From NCBI GenBank assembly GCA_009392215.1, contig VFGZ01000026.1:124001-188000 (forward strand): a DNA stretch of 64,000 bases. The letters are read 5' to 3'. Shown in pieces: positions 28,423 through 36,608 of the stretch. Positions within the stretch are counted from its first letter, which is position 1, and the number at the start of each line of letters is the position of its first letter. The position numbers were made by a program, and so were the translations under genes. The notes under the pieces are model-generated. The model was not told the DNA's origin and searched no databases. It was given only the letters and a program-made list of their open reading frames with translations. Source of the stretch: SAR202 cluster bacterium. GTDB taxonomy: Bacteria > Chloroflexota > Dehalococcoidia > Lucifugimonadales > Lucifugimonadaceae.

Positions 28423-28612
28423 TGATTCCTTCTCCAAACAAAAGTTGTGATTAGCGTACCAAACATTATGGTGTGACCCGATAAGTAAGTTAGACTTTTT
28501 TGCTGATGAGATACCGCGTCAGTAAATTGTGTTTCTATTAATTAGGGTCTCCCTATCACACTTCGATGTCTTTTCAGGGTTAGTATTTAGCTATTGGGTG
28601 AAGGAACCTTTT

Positions 28613-28635
28613 GAGTTTTGTAAAACTCTTTTTTT
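28613..28635 (+). promoter_or_regulatory. Intrinsic-terminator-like hairpin in the leader of the epimerase operon (possible attenuator)
   Basis: GAGTTT, loop TGTA, AAACTC, then seven T (28629-28635). It lies 2 nt before the AGGAG ribosome site of the gene starting at 28650. The right arm could instead pair with the ribosome site (GGAGTT), so it may switch transcription or translation. No named riboswitch class recognised. Confidence 0.5.
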
Positions 28636-28649
28636 GCAGGAGTTGAATA

Positions 28650-29336
28650 TTGAATATTTTGATAACCGCGGCGTCGTCAGCTACAGCACGTATCATAGCC
28701 GACTCGCTTTCTGGTAATCATATGATTCGTCTGACTGACCTTTCTCACAATGCAAAAGGTGACATGATTGCCAACGATCTTGATCATGGCGCTTTGACCG
28801 ACGATTTGGTTTCCGGTATCAACGCGATTATCAATATTGGTTTCGAGGGGCAAGATGGCACGGATACCCATTTAATGGATTACCACACTCGGTGTACTTA
28901 CAACCTTTTATATGCTGCATCTGGTTCTGGTGTATCGAAATTTATCAATATCAGCACTCTTCGCTTGTACCAAAACCATGAAGAAAATCTTGTGGTCACT
29001 GAGCGCTGGCGTACGGATCCATCGGCCGAGGATGTTGCCATTTTAGGAGCGCACATGACAGAGGTTGTTTGCAAAGAGTTCGCGAGAGACCGGTTAGTCG
29101 ACGTGGTTAATCTTAGATTCGGTTGGCCTTTTGTAGAAGCTGTTTTACCGGATTCATCTTATACCGCAGCAACTACGTATGATCTAATAGCCGCGACTGT
29201 ATCTGAGTCTTTGCTAAGTGACCAACTTGGCCCTTGGCAAGATGTCCATGTGCAATCACCGGTAAAACACCAGCGCTTTATTACTAATACAGCTGCCAAA
29301 TTTTTTCCGAAGTTAGCGGGTAGGTTGTCCCAGTGA
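28650..29336 (+). CDS. NAD(P)-binding epimerase-like protein (SDR fold)
   Basis: A 228-residue protein starting with the beta strand MNILITAASSATA in place of a classical GxxGxxG, then LTDLSHNAKGD, INIGFEG after strand 4 and KFINISTLRLY where the SDR active-site Ser usually sits. The Tyr-x3-Lys motif is not evident, so it could be a non-catalytic or atypical member. Start is TTG 28650 with AGGAG seven bases upstream. Its TGA overlaps the GTG of the next epimerase (GTGA), so the two are translationally coupled and may form a heteromer. Confidence 0.7.
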   Translation: MNILITAASSATARIIADSLSGNHMIRLTDLSHNAKGDMIANDLDHGALTDDLVSGINAIINIGFEGQDGTDTHLMDYHTRCTYNLLYAASGSGVSKFINISTLRLYQNHEENLVVTERWRTDPSAEDVAILGAHMTEVVCKEFARDRLVDVVNLRFGWPFVEAVLPDSSYTAATTYDLIAATVSESLLSDQLGPWQDVHVQSPVKHQRFITNTAAKFFPKLAGRLSQ

Positions 29337-30121
29337 AAATTCTCATATTAGGTGGAAATGGAATGCTCGGACCATGGGCGGTTCGTGCGTTGAAAGACCG
29401 ACATGAAATACTGCTGACGGATATCAATGAACGCCATCCTGATTACCAGGGTGATTATCTTCAGCTCTCTGTGGCTGATGTTGATGGTGTGGTAGAAGCA
29501 GCTAAAGACATGGATGTGATCGTTAATTTATCTGTTTTGAGACCACACAGACAGGACGCGTTTGATGTGAACACGATGGGTAATTACGCCATGATGGTTG
29601 CCGCCAGAAAGCACGGGATCAAACGTGTGATAAATTCTGGGCCACATTACCAAATGGCTGGACAACAGTATGAGGATTGGGATTTCGATCTTAACCCTGA
29701 CATGCCACCTGCGGCAGGGACGCGTCTCTATGCTCACACTAAGGCACTAGGTCAGGAAGTATGTCGAGTTTTTAGCCAGCGTCATGGTATACAAGTGATA
29801 ACTCTCTTGTACTACAACATGAAGCATTCTTGGGATCTTAGTGGAATGGAGCCTGGAGGACCTCAGTATCACCAAGATATGGTTCCCTATAGTACGGCAT
29901 GGCCTGATTGTGGTACGGCGGTTCAGGCTGCTGTCGAAGTTCCAGAAAGTCGTTTGGCGACTCGTTGTGAGACATTTTTTGTTTTTCCAGACTTGCCTCA
30001 TGGAAAATTCAATAATGAAAAAATTAAGCGGGTGCTGGGTTGGAAGCCGCGATACCAGGTTGAGGGGTTGTGGAACAAAGATTTTCGTACCCCGCCTGAT
30101 AATCTGCATGGAGCGTTTTAA
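29333..30121 (+). CDS. NAD-dependent epimerase/dehydratase family protein
   Basis: A 262-residue extended-SDR protein with the Rossmann motif ILGGNGMLGPWAVRAL, VNLSVLRPHRQ after strand 4, RVINSGPHYQMAG at the Ser position and RLYAHTKALGQEV with the Tyr-x3-Lys pair. Start is GTG 29333 by the four-base overlap with the upstream gene. It probably acts on a nucleotide sugar or sugar acid together with its partner; substrate not determinable. The next gene is convergent (pntB), 65 nt away. Confidence 0.8.
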   Translation: MKILILGGNGMLGPWAVRALKDRHEILLTDINERHPDYQGDYLQLSVADVDGVVEAAKDMDVIVNLSVLRPHRQDAFDVNTMGNYAMMVAARKHGIKRVINSGPHYQMAGQQYEDWDFDLNPDMPPAAGTRLYAHTKALGQEVCRVFSQRHGIQVITLLYYNMKHSWDLSGMEPGGPQYHQDMVPYSTAWPDCGTAVQAAVEVPESRLATRCETFFVFPDLPHGKFNNEKIKRVLGWKPRYQVEGLWNKDFRTPPDNLHGAF

Positions 30122-30186
30122 CCAACTCTCCTTAGTGTCGGTCGATACCGCTGATCTTTTGTTTTAATTGATATTAATTAATGCGC

Positions 30187-31590
30187 CTAAAGTTCTTTGA
30201 CTTCGCGGACGATCTTTTCCACAGAGTCTTTCGCATCTCCGAAAAGCATTTGGGTTTTCTCCAGAAAAAAAAGATCGTTTTGGATTCCTGCGAACCCCGA
30301 TGACATAGAACGTTTCATCATTATTACTGATTGGGCCTGATCCACGTTTAAGATTGGCATCCCGAAGATAGGGCTCGATTTGTTGTTGCGAGCAGACGGG
30401 TTAGTGACATCATTGGCACCGATGACCACGGCGACGTCTGTGCTTTGAAACTCGCCGTTGATTTCGTCTAGGTCTTTCAATTCGTCATAAGGCACATTTG
30501 CTTCGGCGAGAAGAACATTCATGTGGCCTGGCATTCGTCCGGCAACCGGGTGAATAGCGTACCTAACGCTAATTCCTTTTAGCTTTAGTAGATCAGCCAG
30601 TTCTCTTACTTGGTGTTGTGCTTGTGCTACGGCCAGTCCATAGCCAGGCACAAAAATTACTGATTGTGCATAGCCTAACATCATGGCGGCGTCTTCAGGA
30701 AATATTGATGTGACTGGACGCTCATCATCGCCAACTGTGCCGGTGGCTCCGTCTTCAACACCGAATCCGCCAAGCATTACGCTCAAAAGTGATCTGTTCA
30801 TTGCCTTAGTCATAATTCTTGTCAGAATCAGTCCGGATGCTCCAACAAGCGAACCTGCAATTATTAGGATGTTGTTTCCTAGAACAAATCCTGTGGCAGC
30901 TCCAGCAATGCCTGAATACGAGTTCAACAAGGCTATAACCACTGGCATGTCTGCCCCGCCAATTGGAATCACTATGAGAATTCCCAAGGTTAAAGCCATT
31001 ATCGCTGCTGTTAAAAATGGTTCGATCGAGGGGTCTATCACGAACCATGCTATTGAGGCGATCATGGAAAGTAGCAAGAAAATATTTATGACGTTTCGAA
31101 TTGGTAGCAACAATGGTCTAGTGGGGACAACACCCTGGAGCTTTCCGTATGCAATCAGACTGCCAGTGAGAGTTGCCCCACCTACTATGACGCTCGCCAT
31201 GATTGTTATCGAAACATCTTGTGGTATTGATTCGTCGAGATCTATTAGGCGTATCAACTCTGCAGCTGCCACAACAGCAGAAGTTGCTCCGCCTAAGCCA
31301 TTGAAAATTGCCACGAGTTGCGGCATCGAAGTCATTTGGATTTTTCTAGCGGAGTAGATTCCAATACCAGAACCTATCATTACACCAGCTAAGATCCACT
31401 CCCATGATGCAATGTCATTACTGAAAACGGTTGCGAGTACTGCCAATAACATTGCTAGTGCGGATAATCTGTTCCCGGTGCGGGCTGTGGCGGGGGAACC
31501 TAGACGCTTCAGCCCTAGGATGAAAAGAATCGCCGAGACTATATAGGCGATACCCGCTGCGTTTAAATCGAATAATGCCTCTGTGTTCAT
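30187..31590 (-). CDS. pntB: Proton-translocating NAD(P) transhydrogenase, beta subunit
   Basis: A 467-residue protein with an N-terminal half of about nine TM segments (domain II) and a C-terminal NADP-binding domain III, recognised by FVPGYGLAVAQAQHQV, HPVAGRMPGHMNVLLAEA, VVIGANDVTNPSAR and MKRSMSSGFAGI. It couples proton flow to hydride transfer between NADH and NADP+. The ATG overlaps the stop of the preceding small subunit by four bases (ATGA). Last of three genes that split the alpha subunit, an arrangement seen in several bacterial phyla. Confidence 0.95.
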   Translation of the reverse strand: MNTEALFDLNAAGIAYIVSAILFILGLKRLGSPATARTGNRLSALAMLLAVLATVFSNDIASWEWILAGVMIGSGIGIYSARKIQMTSMPQLVAIFNGLGGATSAVVAAAELIRLIDLDESIPQDVSITIMASVIVGGATLTGSLIAYGKLQGVVPTRPLLLPIRNVINIFLLLSMIASIAWFVIDPSIEPFLTAAIMALTLGILIVIPIGGADMPVVIALLNSYSGIAGAATGFVLGNNILIIAGSLVGASGLILTRIMTKAMNRSLLSVMLGGFGVEDGATGTVGDDERPVTSIFPEDAAMMLGYAQSVIFVPGYGLAVAQAQHQVRELADLLKLKGISVRYAIHPVAGRMPGHMNVLLAEANVPYDELKDLDEINGEFQSTDVAVVIGANDVTNPSARNNKSSPIFGMPILNVDQAQSVIMMKRSMSSGFAGIQNDLFFLEKTQMLFGDAKDSVEKIVREVKEL

Positions 31591-31889
31591 GACTCTTTTC
31601 CGTCAGATCGTTTGAACATTTTCAACATTCGGTCCGTGACCATGAATCCGCCAATAACGTTGATCATTGCTAAGCCGACCGCGATTGCTCCCAGAATTTG
31701 ACTAATCAATCCGTCGGCTTTGCTGGCAACTAGTAGGGCACCCACGATCACGATGCCAGATATAGCGTTGGATCCGGACATCAGTGGTGTATGCAGCGTT
31801 GGCGGAACCTTGGTAATTACTTCGTATCCGATGAAAATTGCAAGTACAAATACAGTTAGCGCTACTATCAGCGTTTCAAGATCAAACAT
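31587..31889 (-). CDS. pntAB: NAD(P) transhydrogenase alpha subunit part 2 (membrane part)
   Basis: A 100-residue membrane protein with three to four TM segments and the conserved stretch GYEVITKVPPTLHTPLMSG, followed by SGIVIVGALL. It corresponds to the C-terminal membrane portion of E. coli PntA, encoded here as a separate gene. It lies between the soluble alpha part (71 nt upstream) and pntB (four-base overlap). Confidence 0.93.
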   Translation of the reverse strand: MFDLETLIVALTVFVLAIFIGYEVITKVPPTLHTPLMSGSNAISGIVIVGALLVASKADGLISQILGAIAVGLAMINVIGGFMVTDRMLKMFKRSDGKES

Positions 31890-31927
31890 TTAATTCAAAA
31901 TTCCTTTCATCTCGTTTCAGGATTTTG

Positions 31928-31956
31928 CTGCCGCTTATTGAGTCAATAACCGGCAG
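31928..31956 (-). other. Stable hairpin in the pntA-pntAB gap
   Basis: A 13-position stem (CTGCCGCTTATTG against CAATAACCGGCAG) with one C-C mismatch and a 3-nt loop. It begins four bases after the pntA stop on the minus strand and has no T-run. This looks like an mRNA-processing or stability element setting subunit ratios rather than a full terminator. Confidence 0.55.
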
Positions 31957-31960
31957 AATT

Positions 31961-33079
31961 TCATGAGCTGAATTTATGTCGGACTTTGCCAAGATGCACG
32001 ACGCAGGTCGCATCTATGACGTCGTCTTCTAAGTTTAAATTCAACGTTTTATCTTTTTTGCCGATGATCAAATCAAGCAAGGCCATAACATTTCTCGAAT
32101 AGAGTTGGCTTGAATGAAATGGCATTGAACTTGGCACGTTTATTGGTCCGTGGATAGATACGCCGTTGATATTAATTATCTTTCCCGGTGTTGTGCCTTC
32201 GACGTTTCCGCCAGATTCGGCAGCAAGATCGATCACCACACTACCCTGCTGCATGGCGTCGATCATTTCTGCTGTGACTAATATCGGTGCGGGTCGCCCG
32301 GGGATTGCAGCAGTTGTGATCAGTGCATCTACGTCGCCAAGATGCTCTTTGATGAATAAACGTTGAAGATGTTGCTCATCTTCGGTCTGCTCTCTTGCAT
32401 AACCTCCGGATCCCTCACCATCTTTGGATTTTGGTGGGTGGATAAATTTAGCGCCTAGGCTTTCCACCTGTTCTCCAGCTGCAGTTCGTACGTCAAAAGC
32501 CTCGACTATTGCGCCTAGACGACGCGCCGTGGCTATTGCTTGCAGTCCTGCAACACCGGCTCCGAGCACTAAGATCTTTGCTGGAGGGATTGTTCCCGCA
32601 GCAGTCATCATCATGGGTAGGTATTTCCCTAAGGCATTCGCAGCGAGGAGAGCGGCTTTATAGCCTGATATTGACGCTTGGGATGAAAGTACGTCCATTC
32701 GCTGTGCTCGCGCTATACGGGGAACTAACTCCATTGCAATAGCAGTGACGCCCGCTGATTCAAGGACCGATATGCGGGAGGCATCATTACGGGCGTTCAT
32801 GATACTCACTACCAGGGCACCAGGTTTTAACTTCTGTATTTCATCTACGGTTGGTGGCTGGACATGAACGAAGACATCAACTGTTTCATTGACTTCATTT
32901 CCTGTTAATGTTTCAGCGCCTGCTTGCGAATACGCTATATCAGGAAACCCTGCGGTAAGACCGGCACCTTGTTCTATGCATACCTTGTGACCTGCCTTAA
33001 TCAGTTGTGCAGCTGTCTCCGGTACAAGTGCTACGCGGTGTTCATCAGATTCGGACTCCCGCAACGCACCAATTTTCAT
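31961..33079 (-). CDS. pntA: NAD(P) transhydrogenase alpha subunit part 1 (NAD-binding domain)
   Basis: A 372-residue soluble protein of the alanine dehydrogenase/PntA family: start MKIGALRESESDEHRVALVP, VLVLGAG-type nucleotide site in KILVLGAGVAGLQA, AFDVRTAAGEQVESLGAKF, DALITTAAIPGRPAP and VIDLAAESGGNVEGT. It binds NAD(H) and docks on the membrane subunits. GGAG precedes the ATG. First of the three pnt genes. It supplies or consumes NADPH for the sugar pathways around it; regulation not visible. Confidence 0.94.
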   Translation of the reverse strand: MKIGALRESESDEHRVALVPETAAQLIKAGHKVCIEQGAGLTAGFPDIAYSQAGAETLTGNEVNETVDVFVHVQPPTVDEIQKLKPGALVVSIMNARNDASRISVLESAGVTAIAMELVPRIARAQRMDVLSSQASISGYKAALLAANALGKYLPMMMTAAGTIPPAKILVLGAGVAGLQAIATARRLGAIVEAFDVRTAAGEQVESLGAKFIHPPKSKDGEGSGGYAREQTEDEQHLQRLFIKEHLGDVDALITTAAIPGRPAPILVTAEMIDAMQQGSVVIDLAAESGGNVEGTTPGKIININGVSIHGPINVPSSMPFHSSQLYSRNVMALLDLIIGKKDKTLNLNLEDDVIDATCVVHLGKVRHKFSS

Positions 33080-33315
33080 CTATTACTCCGCTCGAAAAAT
33101 ATTTTGTTCACCGGTTCATTGGTTGGGGCGATTCGCTAATGATATAAGCAATATATTCTAGTGGAATTGAAAACACGTGAAATTGATGTGAGATTAACGA
33201 CTAAGTAGAGTTTTACGTTGTACTTTGGTGCGGTTGGATATCGCGTAATTCATGGAGCGTATCCTGTTTTGTGGTCAATTATTAGGTTTGCGACAGATTC
33301 GAAAAGGAAAAAGTG

Positions 33316-33639
33316 ATGTATCTGATTAGACGTGTTTATGACGTTAAGCCGGGATTGGCCCGCAAGGTAGCGACCCTTGTGCAGCGTCAAGGTGATGTTT
33401 ATACAGCGGCTGGGCAACGCTCTAAAGTGCTCGTGTATTTCAATGGTGGCACAGTTCCTGGTCAAAACAATCGCGTATATATGGAGTGGACTGATGAAAC
33501 AATTGAATCCCCTATGCGGGAAGGTTTGGCGCTCCCAAAAGAAGCTCTAGAAATTGGAGCAGCTGTTCGTGAACTTATTGAAGATCAGTACATAGAATTC
33601 TTTGAGATGATGATTCCAGCTAAGATGCAGGAGGAATAA
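33316..33639 (+). CDS. Small dimeric alpha/beta-barrel-like protein
   Basis: A 107-residue protein with alternating strands and helices (YLIRRVYDVKPG, KVLVYFNGG, VYMEWTDETIES) in the pattern of dimeric alpha-beta barrel (NIPSNAP/ABM-like) proteins. AAGGA lies upstream of the adjoining GTG 33313 and ATG 33316; ATG is taken. It precedes an enolase-superfamily gene by 35 nt and is probably co-transcribed with it and the kinase. No residue pointing to a reaction; it could be a small accessory or degradative monooxygenase-like protein. Confidence 0.6.
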   Translation: MYLIRRVYDVKPGLARKVATLVQRQGDVYTAAGQRSKVLVYFNGGTVPGQNNRVYMEWTDETIESPMREGLALPKEALEIGAAVRELIEDQYIEFFEMMIPAKMQEE

Positions 33640-33674
33640 ATAGCTATTGTCAGCAATTCCGATTAGAAAGTAGC

Positions 33675-34847
33675 GTGTGTAATTTGAAGATTAAAGAGAT
33701 AAACGCTTTTCCAATACGAATCCCTCATGGGCATGATGTAGAAGAAGGGAAAGAGCGTCCTCCAGTAATTGATTTTGGCGATTATTTTGTTGATGAAAAG
33801 GCTTTTACGTCAATCTATTCTAAGCACCATGAAACAACTGTAATCAAAATTGAGACCGATACAGGAGTTGTCGGTTGGGGCGAGGCACAGTCTCCTGTGT
33901 CTCCTCGTACAACCCAAGTTATTGTCGAGGATCTCGTGCGTCCTTTGGTACTAGGACGAGATCCGTTCGATATCGAAGCAATCTGGACACGTAATCATGG
34001 AGCGATGCGTGAACGTGGCCATCCGACCGGTTTCTACGTTGATGCTATAGCTGGCACGGATATAGCACTTTGGGACATAGTGGGTAAAGTGACTGGCAAG
34101 CCAGTTCATAAATTGACTGGAGGCCGTTATAGAGACAAAGTCTTGCTTTACGCAGGTATTGGAGGTACCGATCCTGAAAAAGTTGCCGATATGGCTGAGG
34201 AGCATGTTGGCTATGGATACAAAGCACTCAAGTTACACCTGCTTTTGGATGCGGAGGGTGTTGCTGAAATTGCCTGTGCCGTCCGTAAACGTGTAGGTCC
34301 CAGCATTATGCTCATGTGTGATGTTCACATGCGGCAGTCTGTTACAAGTGCTATTAAGCTTGGCAGAGATCTTGAGAAACTGGATTTCACCTGGCTAGAG
34401 TCACCGTTGGTCCCGGACGATATACCTGGGGCCGTCGCGCTTTGTGAGGCACTTGATATGGCTGTCGCAATAGGGGAATGGAGTCGTACCCGATATGAAA
34501 TGCGTGAGGGTTTCGAAAGGCGCGCATATGACATCGTGATGCACGATATAGCTCGCACTGGGATTACCGAAGGTCATCGTATTGGTACGATTGCCGACAC
34601 TTACAACATTCCCGTGGCACCTCATGTCGGCGGCGGGGGAATTTTATCGGTAGCTTCTACAGTTGAATACTCAGTTTCATGCAACAACTTCATGATAATG
34701 GAGCACGGTCATCACGCTAACGAATATAAGAATGCGATTACATCTGCGCCTTATGCACCTAAAAACGGGTTCTTTGAAGCGACTGACAAACCAGGATTAG
34801 GTATAGAGATTGATCAGTCGTTAGTTGAGAAATATCTGGTCGGGTAG
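33675..34847 (+). CDS. Enolase-superfamily (mandelate racemase/muconate lactonizing) enzyme
   Basis: A 390-residue member, third in the window and distinct from the other two. Active-site elements: KALKLHLLLD (Lys and His), metal ligands in MCDVHMR (Asp), WLESPLVPDD (Glu) and IGEWSRTRYE (Glu), and His in APHVGGGG. N-terminal capping strand KIKEINAFPIRI. Start uncertain: GTG 33675 or TTG 33684, the latter giving the usual MKI beginning; no clear ribosome site. It probably dehydrates or epimerises an acid sugar and sits before an FGGY kinase, consistent with sugar-acid catabolism. Confidence 0.83.
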   Translation: MCNLKIKEINAFPIRIPHGHDVEEGKERPPVIDFGDYFVDEKAFTSIYSKHHETTVIKIETDTGVVGWGEAQSPVSPRTTQVIVEDLVRPLVLGRDPFDIEAIWTRNHGAMRERGHPTGFYVDAIAGTDIALWDIVGKVTGKPVHKLTGGRYRDKVLLYAGIGGTDPEKVADMAEEHVGYGYKALKLHLLLDAEGVAEIACAVRKRVGPSIMLMCDVHMRQSVTSAIKLGRDLEKLDFTWLESPLVPDDIPGAVALCEALDMAVAIGEWSRTRYEMREGFERRAYDIVMHDIARTGITEGHRIGTIADTYNIPVAPHVGGGGILSVASTVEYSVSCNNFMIMEHGHHANEYKNAITSAPYAPKNGFFEATDKPGLGIEIDQSLVEKYLVG

Positions 34848-34877
34848 CACAGGGTTTCGACAAGAGCAGGAGGCAAC

Positions 34878-36362
34878 GTGGCTGGTTTTGAACCACCTTA
34901 TGTTTTGGCGATAGATGTCGGCAGTTCAGCAGTTAAGGCAGGACTTTTTGATTCGCAGGCGCGTAGTGTCGGAGACACAGAGGTGTCAGTTGCACATAAA
35001 CAGCGCGTAGCATCTGACGGAACATCTGAAGAAGCTGCTGCGCAGATTCTGAGAGCAACTGAAAACGCGATCGACCTGGTATTGGAAAAATCAGGCAAAC
35101 TTGCCGGTGAAATTATTGGAGTAGGATTCGACTGTATGGCAAGTACTGTCCTGGGGGTGGACCCTCAAGGCAATCCCGTGACTCCGGTTTATACATATGC
35201 AGATACCAGATCTGCGTACGACGTTGAAAGACTTAAAGAAGAACTTAACGTTCCGATCATTTATGACCGTACGGGTGTTAATCAGCATACTTCATATCTG
35301 CCAGGTCGAATTCGCTGGTTGCGAAGAACCAATAAGGAGCTTGCTGCTAACGTCTACAAGTATGTAGATGTTTCAACGTATATGTATTCGCGTTGGTTTG
35401 GAAGGCAAAACGTTAAGGCCAGTTATTGCGTCTCATCCTGGAGCGGATTGCTTAATCGACACGATCTCGATTGGGATCACCGTTTACTAGGGCGACTAGG
35501 TTTAGATGCAACTAGCTTGCCACAACTGGCACCATGGCATGAATACGAGGTAGGCTTAGTTGGGGAATACGCGGTACGGTGGCCATTTTTAGCTCAGATT
35601 CCATTTTTCCTTGCGGTGGGCGACGGTGCTGCTGTGAATGTTGGAACCGGATGCATTGATGAAACGAAGGTGGCATTAACCGTGGGGACGACGGGTGCAA
35701 TGCGAGTCCTGAGCGAAAACCCGGCTCCGGAAGTTCCGACAGGCCTTTGGGCGTACCGCTTAGGCGCAAATCGAACTCTTTTAGGTGGCTCATTTTCTGA
35801 AGGTGGAAATGTAGTTCAATGGGCACTTGATAATTTGAATTTGCCTCCTATAACTGATTTGAATCAAGATTTGCTTAAACTTCAACCTGCTGGTCACGGA
35901 ATAAACGTTTTACCGTTTATAGCCGGTGAACGAGCAACTGGATGGTCGACATCAGCGTCTGGTGTTTTCGAGGGCATACGGGTTTCTACTAAACCGATAG
36001 AGATGCTGCAGGCATTGTTAGAGTCTGTTGCATATCGCTTTGCGCTTGTAGCTGATCTTTTGTTGCCTGGTGTGAAATCTGATTATCAGCTCATTGCCAG
36101 CGGAGGAGCGATTCAGAATTCTCCGTGGTGGTTGCAAACGATGTCCGATGTTCTAGGTGTACCTGTTGGAGTTTCTGCTGAACAACAGGACACTAGTCGC
36201 GGGACGGCTATCCTTTCTTTATACGCTCTGGGAATTTGGGATACGCTAGATGCCTTCCCAGCCAAAATTGCTGAAACTTATCAGCCTAGGCCTGAACATG
36301 TAGATGCTTATGCAAACGCCCGCGGGCGGCAGGCAGCGTTATATAAGCGGTTGCTCGGGTGA
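34878..36362 (+). CDS. FGGY-family carbohydrate kinase (gluconokinase-like)
   Basis: A 494-residue actin-fold kinase. N-terminal phosphate loop AIDVGSSAVKAGLFD; VGFDCMASTVLGVDPQG; TYADTRSA with the substrate-site Asp; a VGDGAAVNVGTGCI segment with the catalytic Asp; VGTTGAM; and ASGGAIQNSPWW for ATP binding. Length is normal. GTG start fixed by AGGAGG four bases upstream. The convergent neighbour cluster contains 6-phosphogluconate dehydrogenase, which makes gluconate the most likely substrate, but xylulose or another polyol is not excluded. Confidence 0.83.
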   Translation: MAGFEPPYVLAIDVGSSAVKAGLFDSQARSVGDTEVSVAHKQRVASDGTSEEAAAQILRATENAIDLVLEKSGKLAGEIIGVGFDCMASTVLGVDPQGNPVTPVYTYADTRSAYDVERLKEELNVPIIYDRTGVNQHTSYLPGRIRWLRRTNKELAANVYKYVDVSTYMYSRWFGRQNVKASYCVSSWSGLLNRHDLDWDHRLLGRLGLDATSLPQLAPWHEYEVGLVGEYAVRWPFLAQIPFFLAVGDGAAVNVGTGCIDETKVALTVGTTGAMRVLSENPAPEVPTGLWAYRLGANRTLLGGSFSEGGNVVQWALDNLNLPPITDLNQDLLKLQPAGHGINVLPFIAGERATGWSTSASGVFEGIRVSTKPIEMLQALLESVAYRFALVADLLLPGVKSDYQLIASGGAIQNSPWWLQTMSDVLGVPVGVSAEQQDTSRGTAILSLYALGIWDTLDAFPAKIAETYQPRPEHVDAYANARGRQAALYKRLLG

Positions 36363-36365
36363 GAT

Positions 36366-36608
36366 TCACTCAGCCGAACGACCTGGCTCATCAGAATGAC
36401 GCTCCACTCTTTCTGAGATAATTGATCCCATCTGCTGTCTCACTTCAAAGATCAACTCATCAGGTGGAGCGATGTCCTCTGGTGCCATTTCTGCCTCGTG
36501 TACCCACTCCCATAGGTCTTCCAAGGTTACCCGTAATTCTTTCGCTGTCATCAACTGTGTGTTGACTAATGGGTAATGAGGAGGGGCTGGATATTGGTTA
36601 TGTGTCAT
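36366..36608 (-). CDS. Small acidic protein of unknown function
   Basis: An 80-residue protein, Pro/Tyr-rich at the N-terminus then helical and acidic (LEDLWEWVHEAEMAPEDI, FEVRQQMGSIISERVE). No TM segment or signal peptide. It overlaps the end of the 6-phosphogluconate dehydrogenase gene by 11 bases in the same direction, which supports co-translation and reality of the gene. No family recognised; possibly a small partner of the dehydrogenase. Confidence 0.5.
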   Translation of the reverse strand: MTHNQYPAPPHYPLVNTQLMTAKELRVTLEDLWEWVHEAEMAPEDIAPPDELIFEVRQQMGSIISERVERHSDEPGRSAE

